The notes beneath the pieces are model-generated. The model saw only the letters and a list, made by a program, of their open reading frames with translations, was not told the origin of the DNA and did no database searches. From contig NZ_JAMBNX010000011.1 in assembly GCF_023715325.1 (NCBI RefSeq), positions 1 through 64,000 of the forward strand: a stretch of 64,000 bases of DNA. The letters are read 5' to 3'. The position numbers and the translations under genes are program-made. The DNA is from Agromyces mediolanus (lineage in GTDB: Bacteria; Actinomycetota; Actinomycetes; Actinomycetales; Microbacteriaceae). Shown here piece by piece: positions 10,392 to 18,768 of this stretch; position 1 is the first letter of the stretch, and each line of letters opens with the position of its first letter.

Positions 10392-12044
10392 CTACTTGGC
10401 GCCGATGCCCGCCGCCCACGGGTAGTAGAGGAACGCGAGCGAGGCCGTCGCGCCCGAGATGCGGTCGTTCAGGTAGAGCCGCATGCCCGGGTTCACCAGG
10501 TTGATGAGCCCCATGGAGTCGACGAGTCCGGCCTGCGCGGCCACGAGCGACTCCGCGCGGGCGGTGTCGTCGAGCTCGCCGAAGGCGGCGGCCACGTTGT
10601 CGGTGACGCTCGGCTCGTCGAGCAGCCCGTAGTTGTAGGCGCTCAGCGGGGTGAACTCGCTCAGGGACACGATCGGGTCGGCGACGCCGGCGCCGTACTC
10701 GTTCACGATGAAGGCGTCGTACTCGGCGCGGGCGGCCGCGTCGAAGTAGAGCGCGTTGAAGCTCGTGATGGGCAGCGTCTGCGTCTTCACCTCGACGCCG
10801 ATGGCCTTGCCGGCCGCGGCCAGCAGCTCGGCGGCCTTGTTGTCGGCCTCGGTCTCGGCGGGCAGCGCGACGGTGATGCTCTGGCCGGCGAGACCGCCGT
10901 CGTCGACGAGCTTCTTCGCGGCATCCACGTCCTGCGCGACCGAGGGCAGCTCGGCGGCGCCCTGCTCCCAGACGTCCTTCGCATAGCCCCAGGCGCCCGG
11001 CTGGATCGGGGTCAGCGACGGCGCGGCGGTGCCGCGGAAGACCGTGTCGGCGAGCGCCTGGCGGTCGTAGGCGAGGCTCAGCGCGCGGCGGAGGTCGGCG
11101 TTCTGGAACGGCCCGTCCTTCTCGGTCGGGCGCACGGCCATCCAGTCGGTGCTCTCACCCAGGTAGAAGCTGCCCGAGTCGGAGTTCATGAGCGGCTCGG
11201 TCGCCGAGAGCGGCACCCGGTAGGTGCCGTCGATGTCACCGGAGAGGAGGCTCGACGCGATCGTCGACTCGTCGGTGACGAAGGTCAGCGTGGCGGAGTC
11301 GGCGAGCGCGGCGCGGTCGTCGTTCCAGTAGTCGGCGTAGCGCGACATCGTGATGTTCGTGCCGGGCTTCCAGCCGTCGAACTGGAACGGCCCGGTGCAC
11401 ATGATGCCGCCGGACGCGGTGCCGTAGGCTTCGCCGGCCTGCTCGACGTACGCCTTGGAGCCGACGACGCCGGCCGCGGTCGCGAGCATCCGCTCGAACA
11501 GTGCGTCGGGCTCGGTGAAGGTGATGGTGACCTGGAGTTCACCGGTCTGCTCGATCGAGGCGACCCGGTCGTAGAAGGGCACCCCCCAGTACGAGCCGGC
11601 CGCGTCGTCGAGGTTGCGGGAGAGGCTGAAGACCACGTCCTCGGCGGTGAGCGGGCTGCCGTCCCAGAAGGTGACGCCCGAGCGGATGGTGAGCACCATC
11701 GTCGTGTCGTCGGGGCGGTCGACCTTCTCGGCGAGGCCGGGCTCGAGCCCGAAGTCGGGCGTCTGCAGCATGAGGCTCTCGCACATGTTGGCGAGGGTGG
11801 TGTTCTCCGAGTCGCTGTAGGCGTAGATCCAGTCGAGCGAGGCGGGCTCGCCGCTCGTCAGGTTCCACGTGAAGGAGTCGATGGGGCCGGAGGCGGCGGG
11901 GGTCGTGGTGATCCACTCGAGCTCGGCACCGGCCGAGCCGCCGCCGGCGCTCGGGCTGGGTCGCTCGGCCGAGCAGGCGGCGAGGACGACGGCGAGCGGG
12001 ACGACGAGCGCCGCCGCGGCGACGCGGTACGGGGTGCGGGACAT
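10392..12044 (-). CDS. Family-5 peptide-binding lipoprotein (DppA/OppA-like)
   Basis: 550-aa extracytoplasmic solute-binding lipoprotein. The signal peptide ends in lipobox VLAAC. Family-5 signatures include GLEPGLAEKVDRPDDTTMVL and SGVTFWDGSPLTAEDVVFSL. ATG 12044 follows GAAGGAG. It is the substrate-recognition component of the downstream four-gene transporter; ligand specificity is unknown, but the gamma-glutamyltransferase and M24 peptidase next door suggest small or gamma-glutamyl peptides. Confidence 0.94.
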   Translation of the reverse strand: MSRTPYRVAAAALVVPLAVVLAACSAERPSPSAGGGSAGAELEWITTTPAASGPIDSFTWNLTSGEPASLDWIYAYSDSENTTLANMCESLMLQTPDFGLEPGLAEKVDRPDDTTMVLTIRSGVTFWDGSPLTAEDVVFSLSRNLDDAAGSYWGVPFYDRVASIEQTGELQVTITFTEPDALFERMLATAAGVVGSKAYVEQAGEAYGTASGGIMCTGPFQFDGWKPGTNITMSRYADYWNDDRAALADSATLTFVTDESTIASSLLSGDIDGTYRVPLSATEPLMNSDSGSFYLGESTDWMAVRPTEKDGPFQNADLRRALSLAYDRQALADTVFRGTAAPSLTPIQPGAWGYAKDVWEQGAAELPSVAQDVDAAKKLVDDGGLAGQSITVALPAETEADNKAAELLAAAGKAIGVEVKTQTLPITSFNALYFDAAARAEYDAFIVNEYGAGVADPIVSLSEFTPLSAYNYGLLDEPSVTDNVAAAFGELDDTARAESLVAAQAGLVDSMGLINLVNPGMRLYLNDRISGATASLAFLYYPWAAGIGAK

Positions 12045-12111
12045 ATCAGGACTCCTTCGGGGGTGCGGGAGCGGTGCTGCTGGTGATGCTGCGTGCGGGG
12101 GAGTCGCCGGC

Positions 12112-13290
12112 CTACCAGAGGTCGAGGACGGGGGCGAGGTCGACCGCACCGTCGGCGGTGACGACCACGTTGCGCTCGAAGGTGGCGGCGGTGCCGCCCA
12201 TCACGACGAAGCGCTCGAAGGCGAGGGTCATGCCGACCTCGATGGGCCGGTCGTTCTCGGGGCGGATCCACGGGGCCTCGAAGCCGAGGCCGAGGCCGTG
12301 GCCGCCGGCCTGGAACTCGGCGTGCTCGAAGTCGTAGCCGCCCTCGGCGAGCAGCGCGTCGGCTGCGCGGGCGAGGTCGCCGACGGTCGCGCCGGGCTTG
12401 GCGGCGGCGACGGCGGCGTCGATCGAGGTACGCGCGAGGCGGTAGGCGGCCTCCTGCGGCGCGGTGGGCTCGGCGCCGACGACGCGGCTGCGGGCGAAGT
12501 CGAAGAAGTAGCCCCGGTAGGCGCCGGTGAGGTCGACGGTGAAGAGGTCGCCGGCCTGCAGCACCCGGTTGGAGTAGGTGGGCGGGGCGGGGATGCCGGG
12601 GGCCTCCGCGCCGAAGGTGTAGACGAAGGCGTTCGCCATGACGGCCTCGCTGCGGGTGAGCTCGGCGACCATCGCGGCGACGGCGTCGGTCTCTCGCGCA
12701 CCGGGCACGAGGAACTCGGCGCCCGCCGTCAGGGCGCGGTTGCCGATCTCGCCGGCGCGGCGGAGGAGCGCCACCTCGGTCTCGGACTTGATGGAGCGCA
12801 CCGTCTCGACGAGGTCGTCGGCGAGCACGAGCGAGCCCCGGCGGAGGCTCTCGGTGGCGCGATCGACGGCGGCGAGCTGCTTGGCGGTCATCGTGTCGCT
12901 GCCGACGACGCCGATGCGGAGGCCGGTGCCGCCACGCAGGGCGTCGCCGACGAGCTCGCCGAGGCTGCCGCCGGTGCGACCGTCGAGGGCGAGGTGGCGG
13001 GTGGCGCCGACGGGCTCGGCGTCGACGTCCTCCGAGCAGAGCACGAGCTCGTCGGCGGTGACGACGACGGCCGCGTAGCCGCGGTCGCTCCAGACGCCGG
13101 GCACGTCGCGGATGGTGGGGAAGACGGCGTAGTGGCCGCAGAGGTAGAGCACGTTGCCGTAGCGCTCGATGGTGCCGCCGCCGCGGCCCCAGACGACGAT
13201 CGCGTCGAGCTCGGACTCGGCCATCAGCCGGCGCACTCCCGCGACTCGGGCGGCGTACTCGCTCGGGGTGATCTGCAGCTCCACGGACAC
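12112..13290 (-). CDS. M24-family metallopeptidase (Xaa-Pro dipeptidase-like)
   Basis: 392-aa 'pita-bread' protein: creatinase-type N-terminal domain, then an M24 catalytic domain. All five metal ligands are apparent: the two Asp in FTVDLTGAYRGYFFDFARS, His in GGHGLGLGFE, Glu in TLAFERFVV and Glu in ATFERNVV. Known relatives are Xaa-Pro dipeptidases, aminopeptidase P and creatinase. The GTG 13290 start lies 6 nt after GAAGGAG. It is first in the leftward operon, with a candidate promoter and GntR operator directly upstream, and presumably hydrolyses imported peptides. Confidence 0.9.
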   Translation of the reverse strand: MSVELQITPSEYAARVAGVRRLMAESELDAIVVWGRGGGTIERYGNVLYLCGHYAVFPTIRDVPGVWSDRGYAAVVVTADELVLCSEDVDAEPVGATRHLALDGRTGGSLGELVGDALRGGTGLRIGVVGSDTMTAKQLAAVDRATESLRRGSLVLADDLVETVRSIKSETEVALLRRAGEIGNRALTAGAEFLVPGARETDAVAAMVAELTRSEAVMANAFVYTFGAEAPGIPAPPTYSNRVLQAGDLFTVDLTGAYRGYFFDFARSRVVGAEPTAPQEAAYRLARTSIDAAVAAAKPGATVGDLARAADALLAEGGYDFEHAEFQAGGHGLGLGFEAPWIRPENDRPIEVGMTLAFERFVVMGGTAATFERNVVVTADGAVDLAPVLDLW

Positions 13291-13332
13291 GGACAACTCC
13301 TTCGTTGATTCATCCACTTGACTACTGGTTAG

Positions 13333-13381
13333 TTTGTAGGACGATTAGTCGGAGAGTACCGGCGGACGACTCCGGCGTCAA
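13333..13381 (-). promoter_or_regulatory. Promoter and GntR operator of the peptidase/ABC operon
   Basis: Minus strand: TTGACG (13381-13376), 17 nt, TACTCT (13358-13353). Just downstream lies TTTGTAGGACGAT (13333-13345), which matches the perfect palindrome TTGGTAGGACCAA at the gamma-glutamyltransferase promoter in 10 of 13 positions and fits the FadR-family pattern GT-N3-AC. Binding here would block transcription start. Confidence 0.7.
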
Positions 13382-13469
13382 CGGCCCTCGGCTCGCCGGG
13401 CGGGACGGACCGTCCGGAATCCGCCGCTCGGGCGGCCGAGCTGCTTCAATCGTCTCGGAAGGGAACGGC

Positions 13470-14213
13470 ATGGACTGGACTGAGATCGAGCAGGGTCGCA
13501 CGCTTTCGGTGCCGGACCGGCTATCGATCCGACTGGAGCGACTCATCCTCGACGGCACGCTGCAGCCCGGCGAGAAGCTCCCGCCCGAGCTCGAGCTCAC
13601 CGAGCGACTCGGCGTCTCCCGGGTCTCGCTGCGGCAGGCGCTGCACGAGCTCGAACGCCGTGGCCTCATCGATCGCAAACCCGGACGCGGCACGGTCGTG
13701 CTGTCACCGGCCGACGCCCGCGACGCCTCGGGCGCCGCCCTCGCCGAGGTGCTCGGCTCGACGGGCGGCGAGATCGCGCACATCCTCGAGCTCCGCTCGA
13801 TCATCGAGCCGCCGATCGCCTCGCTCGCCTCGCAGCGCGCGACGCCGCGCGACCTCGTGCAGCTCGAGCAGCTCGTCGACGAGATGGCCTCGCCGGAGTC
13901 GAAGGAGCACTACGCCGAGCTCGACCGGGCGTTCCATCAGGCGATCGCTCAGTACACCCACAACCCGCTGCTCGCGATGCTGAACGAGCAGATCGCGAAC
14001 CTCATCGCGCCGAGCCGGTCGACCGCCCTGCAGACGCAGGAGCGGCGCGACACCTCGACCGCGGCGCACCGGCGCATCCTCGCCGCGATCGCCTCCGGCG
14101 ACCCCCAGGCCGCGCAGCACGAGGCGGCGCTGCACATCGGCGCCGTGCGCGAGCAGATCCAGCACGCGGCGGCCGCGCTGGCCGCCGGTGCGGAGGACGT
14201 CGAGCCGGGCTGA
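13470..14213 (+). CDS. GntR-family regulator, FadR subfamily
   Basis: 247-aa cytoplasmic repressor. The N-terminal winged helix (about 15-80) reads LPPELELTERLGVSRVSLRQ followed by GLIDRKPGRGTVVL. The C-terminal FCD all-helical effector domain contains LELRSIIEPPIASLA and a DRAFHQAIAQYTHNPLL motif carrying metal/effector ligands. ATG 13470 follows GGAAGGGA. It sits between the two divergent gene sets carrying matching operators and is the obvious local regulator; the effector is unknown. Confidence 0.92.
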   Translation: MDWTEIEQGRTLSVPDRLSIRLERLILDGTLQPGEKLPPELELTERLGVSRVSLRQALHELERRGLIDRKPGRGTVVLSPADARDASGAALAEVLGSTGGEIAHILELRSIIEPPIASLASQRATPRDLVQLEQLVDEMASPESKEHYAELDRAFHQAIAQYTHNPLLAMLNEQIANLIAPSRSTALQTQERRDTSTAAHRRILAAIASGDPQAAQHEAALHIGAVREQIQHAAAALAAGAEDVEPG

Positions 14214-14255
14214 GCCGAGGCATCCCGACCGCCCGATGCCGGGCTCGCCGAAAGT

Positions 14256-14275
14256 TTGACAGTTGGTAGGACCAA
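14256..14275 (+). promoter_or_regulatory. -35 box and GntR operator of the ggt-tauE operon
   Basis: TTGACA (14256-14261) followed directly by the perfect palindrome TTGGT-AGG-ACCAA (14263-14275), matching the FadR consensus TGGT-N3-ACCA. The -10 is weak and not confidently placed. The operator would sit in the promoter spacer. The same sequence with three changes lies at the divergent peptidase promoter. Confidence 0.75.
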
Positions 14276-14353
14276 GTGTCACGCTGTCAGCACCGACGCA
14301 TCCGCCGTGCGGATCGACGCGTCGCGATCGATCGCAACGAGAAGGCCCTGCCC

Positions 14354-15934
14354 ATGACCACCAGCTCACCCCTCGGCGCCGTCGCGAGCTCGCACTACCT
14401 CGCCACCGAGGCCGGCGCGGCCGCCCTGCGGGCCGGCGGCACCGCCGTCGACGCCGCGATCGCCGCCGCCGCGGCGCTCTGCGTCGTCTACCCGAACAAC
14501 GTCGCGCTCGGCGGCGACCTCGTCGCGCTCGTCCGCAGTCCCGACGGCGAGATCAGCTTCGTGAACGCGACCGGCCGCTCCGCCGCGGCGGAGCGGCTCG
14601 ACGCGCTGCGCGCCCGCCACGGCGGCGCCCTGCCCTCGCGCGGCGTCGACACCGTCACGGTGCCCGGCGGCGTCCGAGGCTGGGAGGCGCTCGCCGCGAT
14701 CGGCGGCCGGCTGCCCTGGGCCGACCGGCTCGCGGCCGCGCGCCGCTACGCGCGCGACGGCGTTCCCACCGCGACCTCGGTCGCGCGCGCCATCCGTGAC
14801 GAACGCGCCGCGCTCGAGGCCGACCCGGGATGCCGCGCACTGTTCCTCCCCGGCGGCCGCCCGCTCGACGAGGGCGAGGCGCTCGTGCAGCCCGCCCTCG
14901 CCGACACCCTCGACCGCATCGCCGAGCACGGGCCCGACGAGTTCTACACCGGCGAGACCGCGCAGCGCTGGATCGCCGGCCTCGCCGCGCTCGGCGGCCG
15001 CATCACGGCGGCGGATGCCGCATCCGCCCGGGTCGTCGTCGAGGCCCCCATCTCGGAGACGGTCGACGAGCTCGAGGTCGTCACCGCCTCGCCGAACACG
15101 CAGGGCTTCTCGCTGCTGCGCACCGTCCGGGCCCTCGCGAACGGCCTGCTCGGCGCGCCCGTCGACGCGCTCGGTGCCGGGGCCGGCACGCTCGCGGCCG
15201 TCTTCCACGACAACAACCGGGTGCGCGGCGCCTGGCTGTCCGACCCCGACGTCGCCGCCATCGACGCGGCCGGCCTCGTGGCGGCCGACGCGCCTCCGCT
15301 CGACGAGCTCCGCGCCGACCTGCCCGCGACCGGCGACACCGTCGGGCTCACCGCCGTGAGCGCCGACGGCTGGGCCGTGTCCCTCGTGCAGTCGGTCTAC
15401 TGGGCGTTCGGGGCCTGCGTGCTGGAGCCCGAGACGGGCGTGCTCTTCCAGAACCGCGGCACGTCGTTCTCGCTCGACCCCGGGCACCCCGCCGCTTTCG
15501 GCCCAGGCCTCCGCCCGCCGCACACCCTCATGCCCGTGCTCGTCCTCCGCGACGGAGAGCTGCTGCAGGCCCAGGCCACGATGGGCGGGCAGGCGCAGCC
15601 CCAGATCCACGCGCACCTGCTGCTGCGCACCCTCGCCGGCGCCTCCGCCCTCGAGGCGACGAGCTCGCCGCGCTGGGTCGTCGGAGTGCAGGACGCGGGC
15701 GACGTCGAGGCCACGATCACGATCGAGCGCGACGTGCCGGAAGCGACGCTCGCCTCACTGCACGCGAGCGGGCTGAAGCCCCGACTCGTGCCGCCGCGCG
15801 ACGAGAACCTCGGCCACTCGAACCTCGTCCGCGTCGTCGAGGGCGGCTACGACGCCGCCAGCGACCCGCGCTCGGACGGCTCGGCCATCGTCGTCGAGGC
15901 AGCGTCCGAGCTGCGCGAGGGGGCCGCCCGATGA
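14354..15934 (+). CDS. Gamma-glutamyltransferase-family protein
   Basis: 526-aa Ntn-hydrolase-type protein of the GGT family, which cleaves gamma-glutamyl bonds (glutathione and other gamma-glutamyl compounds) after self-cleavage at a Thr. The N-terminus has ASSHYLATEAGAAALRAGGT and AVDAAIAAAAALCVVYPNN. The likely processing Thr is T329 in GDTVGLTAVSADGW. The PHTLMPVLVLRDGELL and GGQAQPQIH segments are typical of the small subunit. No signal peptide is seen, so this member would be cytoplasmic and act on imported substrate. The stop overlaps the next ATG by 4 bp. Confidence 0.92.
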   Translation: MTTSSPLGAVASSHYLATEAGAAALRAGGTAVDAAIAAAAALCVVYPNNVALGGDLVALVRSPDGEISFVNATGRSAAAERLDALRARHGGALPSRGVDTVTVPGGVRGWEALAAIGGRLPWADRLAAARRYARDGVPTATSVARAIRDERAALEADPGCRALFLPGGRPLDEGEALVQPALADTLDRIAEHGPDEFYTGETAQRWIAGLAALGGRITAADAASARVVVEAPISETVDELEVVTASPNTQGFSLLRTVRALANGLLGAPVDALGAGAGTLAAVFHDNNRVRGAWLSDPDVAAIDAAGLVAADAPPLDELRADLPATGDTVGLTAVSADGWAVSLVQSVYWAFGACVLEPETGVLFQNRGTSFSLDPGHPAAFGPGLRPPHTLMPVLVLRDGELLQAQATMGGQAQPQIHAHLLLRTLAGASALEATSSPRWVVGVQDAGDVEATITIERDVPEATLASLHASGLKPRLVPPRDENLGHSNLVRVVEGGYDAASDPRSDGSAIVVEAASELREGAAR

Positions 15935-16716
15935 CACAGGAACGCACCCGCCTGTCGATCTGGATCCTCATCCTGCTCGGCATCATGATGGGCTACTTCT
16001 CCGGCCTCTTCGGCGTCGGCGGCGGCATCGTGCTCGTGCCGACACTGATGCTGTTCGGCGTCGACCAGCGCATCGCCGCCGGCACCTCGACCGCCGCGAT
16101 CCTGCCGACGGCCATCGTCGGCACGGTGACCTACGGACTCACCGGGCACGTCGACTGGATCGCCGCCGCGCTCATCGCCGTGGGCATGATCGTCGGCGCC
16201 CAGCTCGGCACCTACCTGCTGGCGAGGCTTCCGCGGGCCGCGCTCTTCTGGGGCTTCCTCGGCTTCCTCGCCGTCGTCGCCGTGAGCCTCTGGCTCGTGG
16301 TGCCGCAGCGCGACGCCGAGATCGAGCTCAACGTGTGGCTCGGCGCCGCGCTCGTCGCGCTCGGCGTGCTCACCGGCATCCTGTCGGGGCTCATGGGCGT
16401 GGGCGGCGGCATCGTCGTCGTGCCCGTGCTGATGTTCTTCTTCGGTGCCAGCGACCTCGTCGCGAAGGGCACCTCGCTCGCGATGATGGTGCCGGGCTCG
16501 ATCTCGGGAACGATCGGCAACGCTCGACGCCGCAACGTCGATCTGCGGATGGCCGCGATCATCGGCGTCACGGCGTGCGTCGCCTCGCCGCTCGGCACCT
16601 TGACCGCGCAGGCCATCACCCCGTTCGTCTCGAACGTCGCGTTCTCGGTGCTGCTCGCCTTCGCGGCGTGGCAGCTGATCCAGAAGCACGTGAAGGCCCG
16701 CCGCGCCGCAGCCTGA
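15931..16716 (+). CDS. TSUP-family exporter (TauE/SafE)
   Basis: 261-aa inner-membrane protein with about eight TM helices in two repeats, each opening with the family glycine motif (GLFGVGGGIVLVPTL and LMGVGGGIVVVPVL). TSUP members move sulfite, sulfoacetate or other anions outward. Translationally coupled to the gamma-glutamyltransferase (ATGA), which suggests export of sulfite or organosulfur waste derived from cysteine-containing peptides; that link is inference. Confidence 0.9.
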   Translation: MTQERTRLSIWILILLGIMMGYFSGLFGVGGGIVLVPTLMLFGVDQRIAAGTSTAAILPTAIVGTVTYGLTGHVDWIAAALIAVGMIVGAQLGTYLLARLPRAALFWGFLGFLAVVAVSLWLVVPQRDAEIELNVWLGAALVALGVLTGILSGLMGVGGGIVVVPVLMFFFGASDLVAKGTSLAMMVPGSISGTIGNARRRNVDLRMAAIIGVTACVASPLGTLTAQAITPFVSNVAFSVLLAFAAWQLIQKHVKARRAAA

Positions 16717-16757
16717 GCCCGCTCCGTCCCCGCCGCTTCTCCGCAAATCCTTCGGGA

Positions 16758-16774
16758 ATACCCCCTAGGGGTAT
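16758..16774. promoter_or_regulatory. CsoR/CstR-like palindromic operator
   Basis: ATACCCC-CTA-GGGGTAT, perfect 7-bp arms, 40 bp before the MFS start and overlapping a TATATC -10-like box (16772-16777). This is the operator shape of the CsoR/FrmR/CstR family (Cu, Ni, formaldehyde or persulfide sensors). No such regulator is encoded in the window. Confidence 0.7.
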
Positions 16775-16813
16775 ATCGTTGCCGGAGGAGACACGCAGGG
16801 AGAGGAGGTCGCC

Positions 16814-18097
16814 ATGGGACTGTTCGCGATTCGCGACTATCGCCGGCTGTTCGGCGCCCAGGTCATCGCGCTGTTCGGCACGGGCCTCGCCACCGTCGCG
16901 CTGGGCCTGCTCGCCTACGAGCTCGCCGGACCCGCCGCCGGCACGGTGCTCGCGACCGCGCTGACGATCAAGATGGTGATGTACGTCGTCATCGCGCCGA
17001 TCGCGGCCGCGTGGGCCGACCGGCTGCCCCGCCGGCTCTTCCTGACCCTGCTCGACGTGATCCGGGCGGCCGTCGTGATCGCTCTGCCGTTCATCACCGA
17101 GATCTGGCAGATCTACGTGCTCATCGGGGTGCTGCAAGCGGCGTCGGCCGCGTTCACGCCGACCTTCCAGGCCGTCATCCCCGACATCGTCGCCGACGAG
17201 ACCCAGTACACCCGCGCGCTCTCCGCGTCGCAGGTCGCGTACACGATGGAGAGCCTGCTGAGCCCCGTGCTCGCCGCGCTCGCGCTGCTCGTCATGAGCT
17301 TCGACTGGCTGTTCCTCGGCACGGCGATCGGGTTCGTGATCTCCGCAGCGCTCGTGCTCGCGACGAAGATCCCGAACGCGACCCCCAGCGGACGAGTCGG
17401 AGCCTGGGACCGCATCGCATCCGGCCTCGTCTCCTTCGCGCGCACGCCGAGACTGCGCGGAGTCATGGCGCTGAACCTCGTGGTCGCCGCGGCCGGATCC
17501 ATCGTCGTGGTCAACACGGTCAACTACGTCCGCGACCGGCTCGGGGGAGGCCCGGCCGACGTCGCCTGGATGCTGGCCGCCTCCGGTGGCGGCACGCTCC
17601 TCGTCGCGCTCGCGCTCCCGAGAGTCCTCGACCGGATCACCGATCGTGCGGTCATGCTGACCGGGGCGGCCACGCTGCTCGCCGGACTCGCGGCGGCCGT
17701 CGCGACGGCTGCGACCGAGACGGAGTCCGCGGCGCTCACCGCGTCGACCTGGGTCGTGATCGGCGCGGGGATGGCGCTCGTCGTCACCCCCACCGGCCGA
17801 GTGATCCGAAGCTCGGTCGCCCGGGCGGGACTGCCGGCCGCCTTCGCCGCCCAGTTCTCACTCTCGCACCTGGCGTGGCTCATCGCCTATCCGATCGCCG
17901 GATGGGTCGGCGCGTCGAGCCTCACCGCCGCCTGGGCGATCCTCGGGGTGCTCGCCGCCGGCGGCGCCGTCACCGCGTTGGCGGTGTGGCCGCGCGAGCG
18001 CACGGCCGCGCTGCTCAGCACGCCCGCCGATGCGGACGCGATCCAAGCCGAATGCGTCGCCGCCGCCGGGCACACCGGCTGCGTCCGCACGATATAG
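16814..18097 (+). CDS. MFS transporter
   Basis: 427-aa inner-membrane major facilitator with twelve predicted helices; the loop 2-3 motif is AAAWADRLPRRLFLTLLDV (family D-R-x-x-R-R). ATG 16814 follows GGAGAGGAGG. The C-terminal tail contains two cysteines (ECVAAAGHTGC), unusual for MFS proteins and potentially metal- or redox-responsive. The CsoR/CstR-like operator suggests induction by copper or reactive sulfur; the substrate is unknown. It ends at a strong bidirectional terminator. Confidence 0.88.
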   Translation: MGLFAIRDYRRLFGAQVIALFGTGLATVALGLLAYELAGPAAGTVLATALTIKMVMYVVIAPIAAAWADRLPRRLFLTLLDVIRAAVVIALPFITEIWQIYVLIGVLQAASAAFTPTFQAVIPDIVADETQYTRALSASQVAYTMESLLSPVLAALALLVMSFDWLFLGTAIGFVISAALVLATKIPNATPSGRVGAWDRIASGLVSFARTPRLRGVMALNLVVAAAGSIVVVNTVNYVRDRLGGGPADVAWMLAASGGGTLLVALALPRVLDRITDRAVMLTGAATLLAGLAAAVATAATETESAALTASTWVVIGAGMALVVTPTGRVIRSSVARAGLPAAFAAQFSLSHLAWLIAYPIAGWVGASSLTAAWAILGVLAAGGAVTALAVWPRERTAALLSTPADADAIQAECVAAAGHTGCVRTI

Positions 18098-18107
18098 CCG
18101 AACGCGA

Positions 18108-18139
18108 AAGGGGGCCCGCCGGATCCGGCGGGCCCCCTT
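18108..18139. terminator. Bidirectional terminator
   Basis: Perfect 32-nt palindrome; each arm begins AAGGGGGCCCGCCGGA, flanked by A- and T-rich ends. It lies between the convergent MFS and DUF4190 genes. Confidence 0.88.
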
Positions 18140-18150
18140 CGTCGTATCGA

Positions 18151-18423
18151 TCAGTAGGTCGTGACGCCGCCGGAGTTCACGGCCGCCACGATGATGACGA
18201 TGTAGATGATGAAGAAGATGACGCCGAGCGCGGTGAGGATCGAGCCGACGATGACGCCCGCCTTCGCGAGACCGTTCGGGTAGCCCGCCTTCTTCGACTG
18301 CGACTGCGCCACCGCGCTGATGATCAGACCGATCAGCGGCGTGATGATGGCGAGCACGAGACCGACGATGCCGAGGGTCTTGCCGGGGTAGTCGGCCGGC
18401 GGCTGAGCGGGAGTGTTGCTCAT
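18151..18423 (-). CDS. Small DUF4190-like membrane protein
   Basis: 90 aa. A Pro-rich cytoplasmic tail (SNTPAQPPADYPGKT) is followed by two TM helices, LGIVGLVLAIITPLIGLIIS and VGSILTALGVIFFIIYIVII. This is the DUF4190/two-helix architecture common in actinobacteria; the function is unknown. ATG 18423 was chosen because the upstream extension is Arg-rich and unlike the family. Confidence 0.8.
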   Translation of the reverse strand: MSNTPAQPPADYPGKTLGIVGLVLAIITPLIGLIISAVAQSQSKKAGYPNGLAKAGVIVGSILTALGVIFFIIYIVIIVAAVNSGGVTTY

Positions 18424-18536
18424 GAGGGGTGCCTCTCTGGGGTAGGGATCACGCGCTCCCGCGGAGCGCACCCGAGAGCGTATCGGGGGAAACGGCGGCA
18501 CGGCAACGATTTCGCCGGCTTAAGTAGCCAAATGAC

Positions 18537-18589
18537 CCCCGTTCCGTCCGGAACGGGGCATAGACACGGCGGGAGAGCGGGCGTAAGCT
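18537..18589 (+). promoter_or_regulatory. Promoter of the RIO kinase transcript with adjoining inverted repeat
   Basis: TAGACA (18561-18566), 17 nt, TAAGCT (18584-18589). Immediately upstream lies a perfect inverted repeat with 10-bp arms CCCCGTTCCG and CGGAACGGGG separated by TC (18537-18558). Its position just 5' of the -35 suggests a regulator site rather than a terminator. Confidence 0.6.
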
Positions 18590-18660
18590 GCGTGATCGGC
18601 CGTGTACGCGGCCCGGCTCGGCCGCATCGCCGGCCAGCAGGATCGAAGCGAGAGGAGCGA

Positions 18661-18723
18661 ATGATGACCGACACCTTCGTCGCGCGTTCAGCAGACCCCC
18701 TCTTCGAGGCCGCCGCCGTCTAA
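18661..18723 (+). CDS. Micro-ORF between promoter and RIO kinase
   Basis: 20-residue frame MMTDTFVARSADPLFEAAAV ending TAA, with a very strong ribosome site (GAGAGGAG) 4 nt before the ATG. By contrast the downstream kinase has a weak one. It may be a leader peptide coupled to kinase expression, or a spurious frame. I do not recognise it. Confidence 0.45.
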   Translation: MMTDTFVARSADPLFEAAAV

Positions 18724-18768
18724 GCCCGTCGCGGCACCCGGTGGCCTCACGATCCGAAAGCCACCATC

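Noticed and set aside
12112..13308. Plus-strand frame opposite the M24 peptidase
   Set aside because: Gly/Ala/Val/Asp-rich antisense frame without domains; the M24 metal ligands are on the minus strand.
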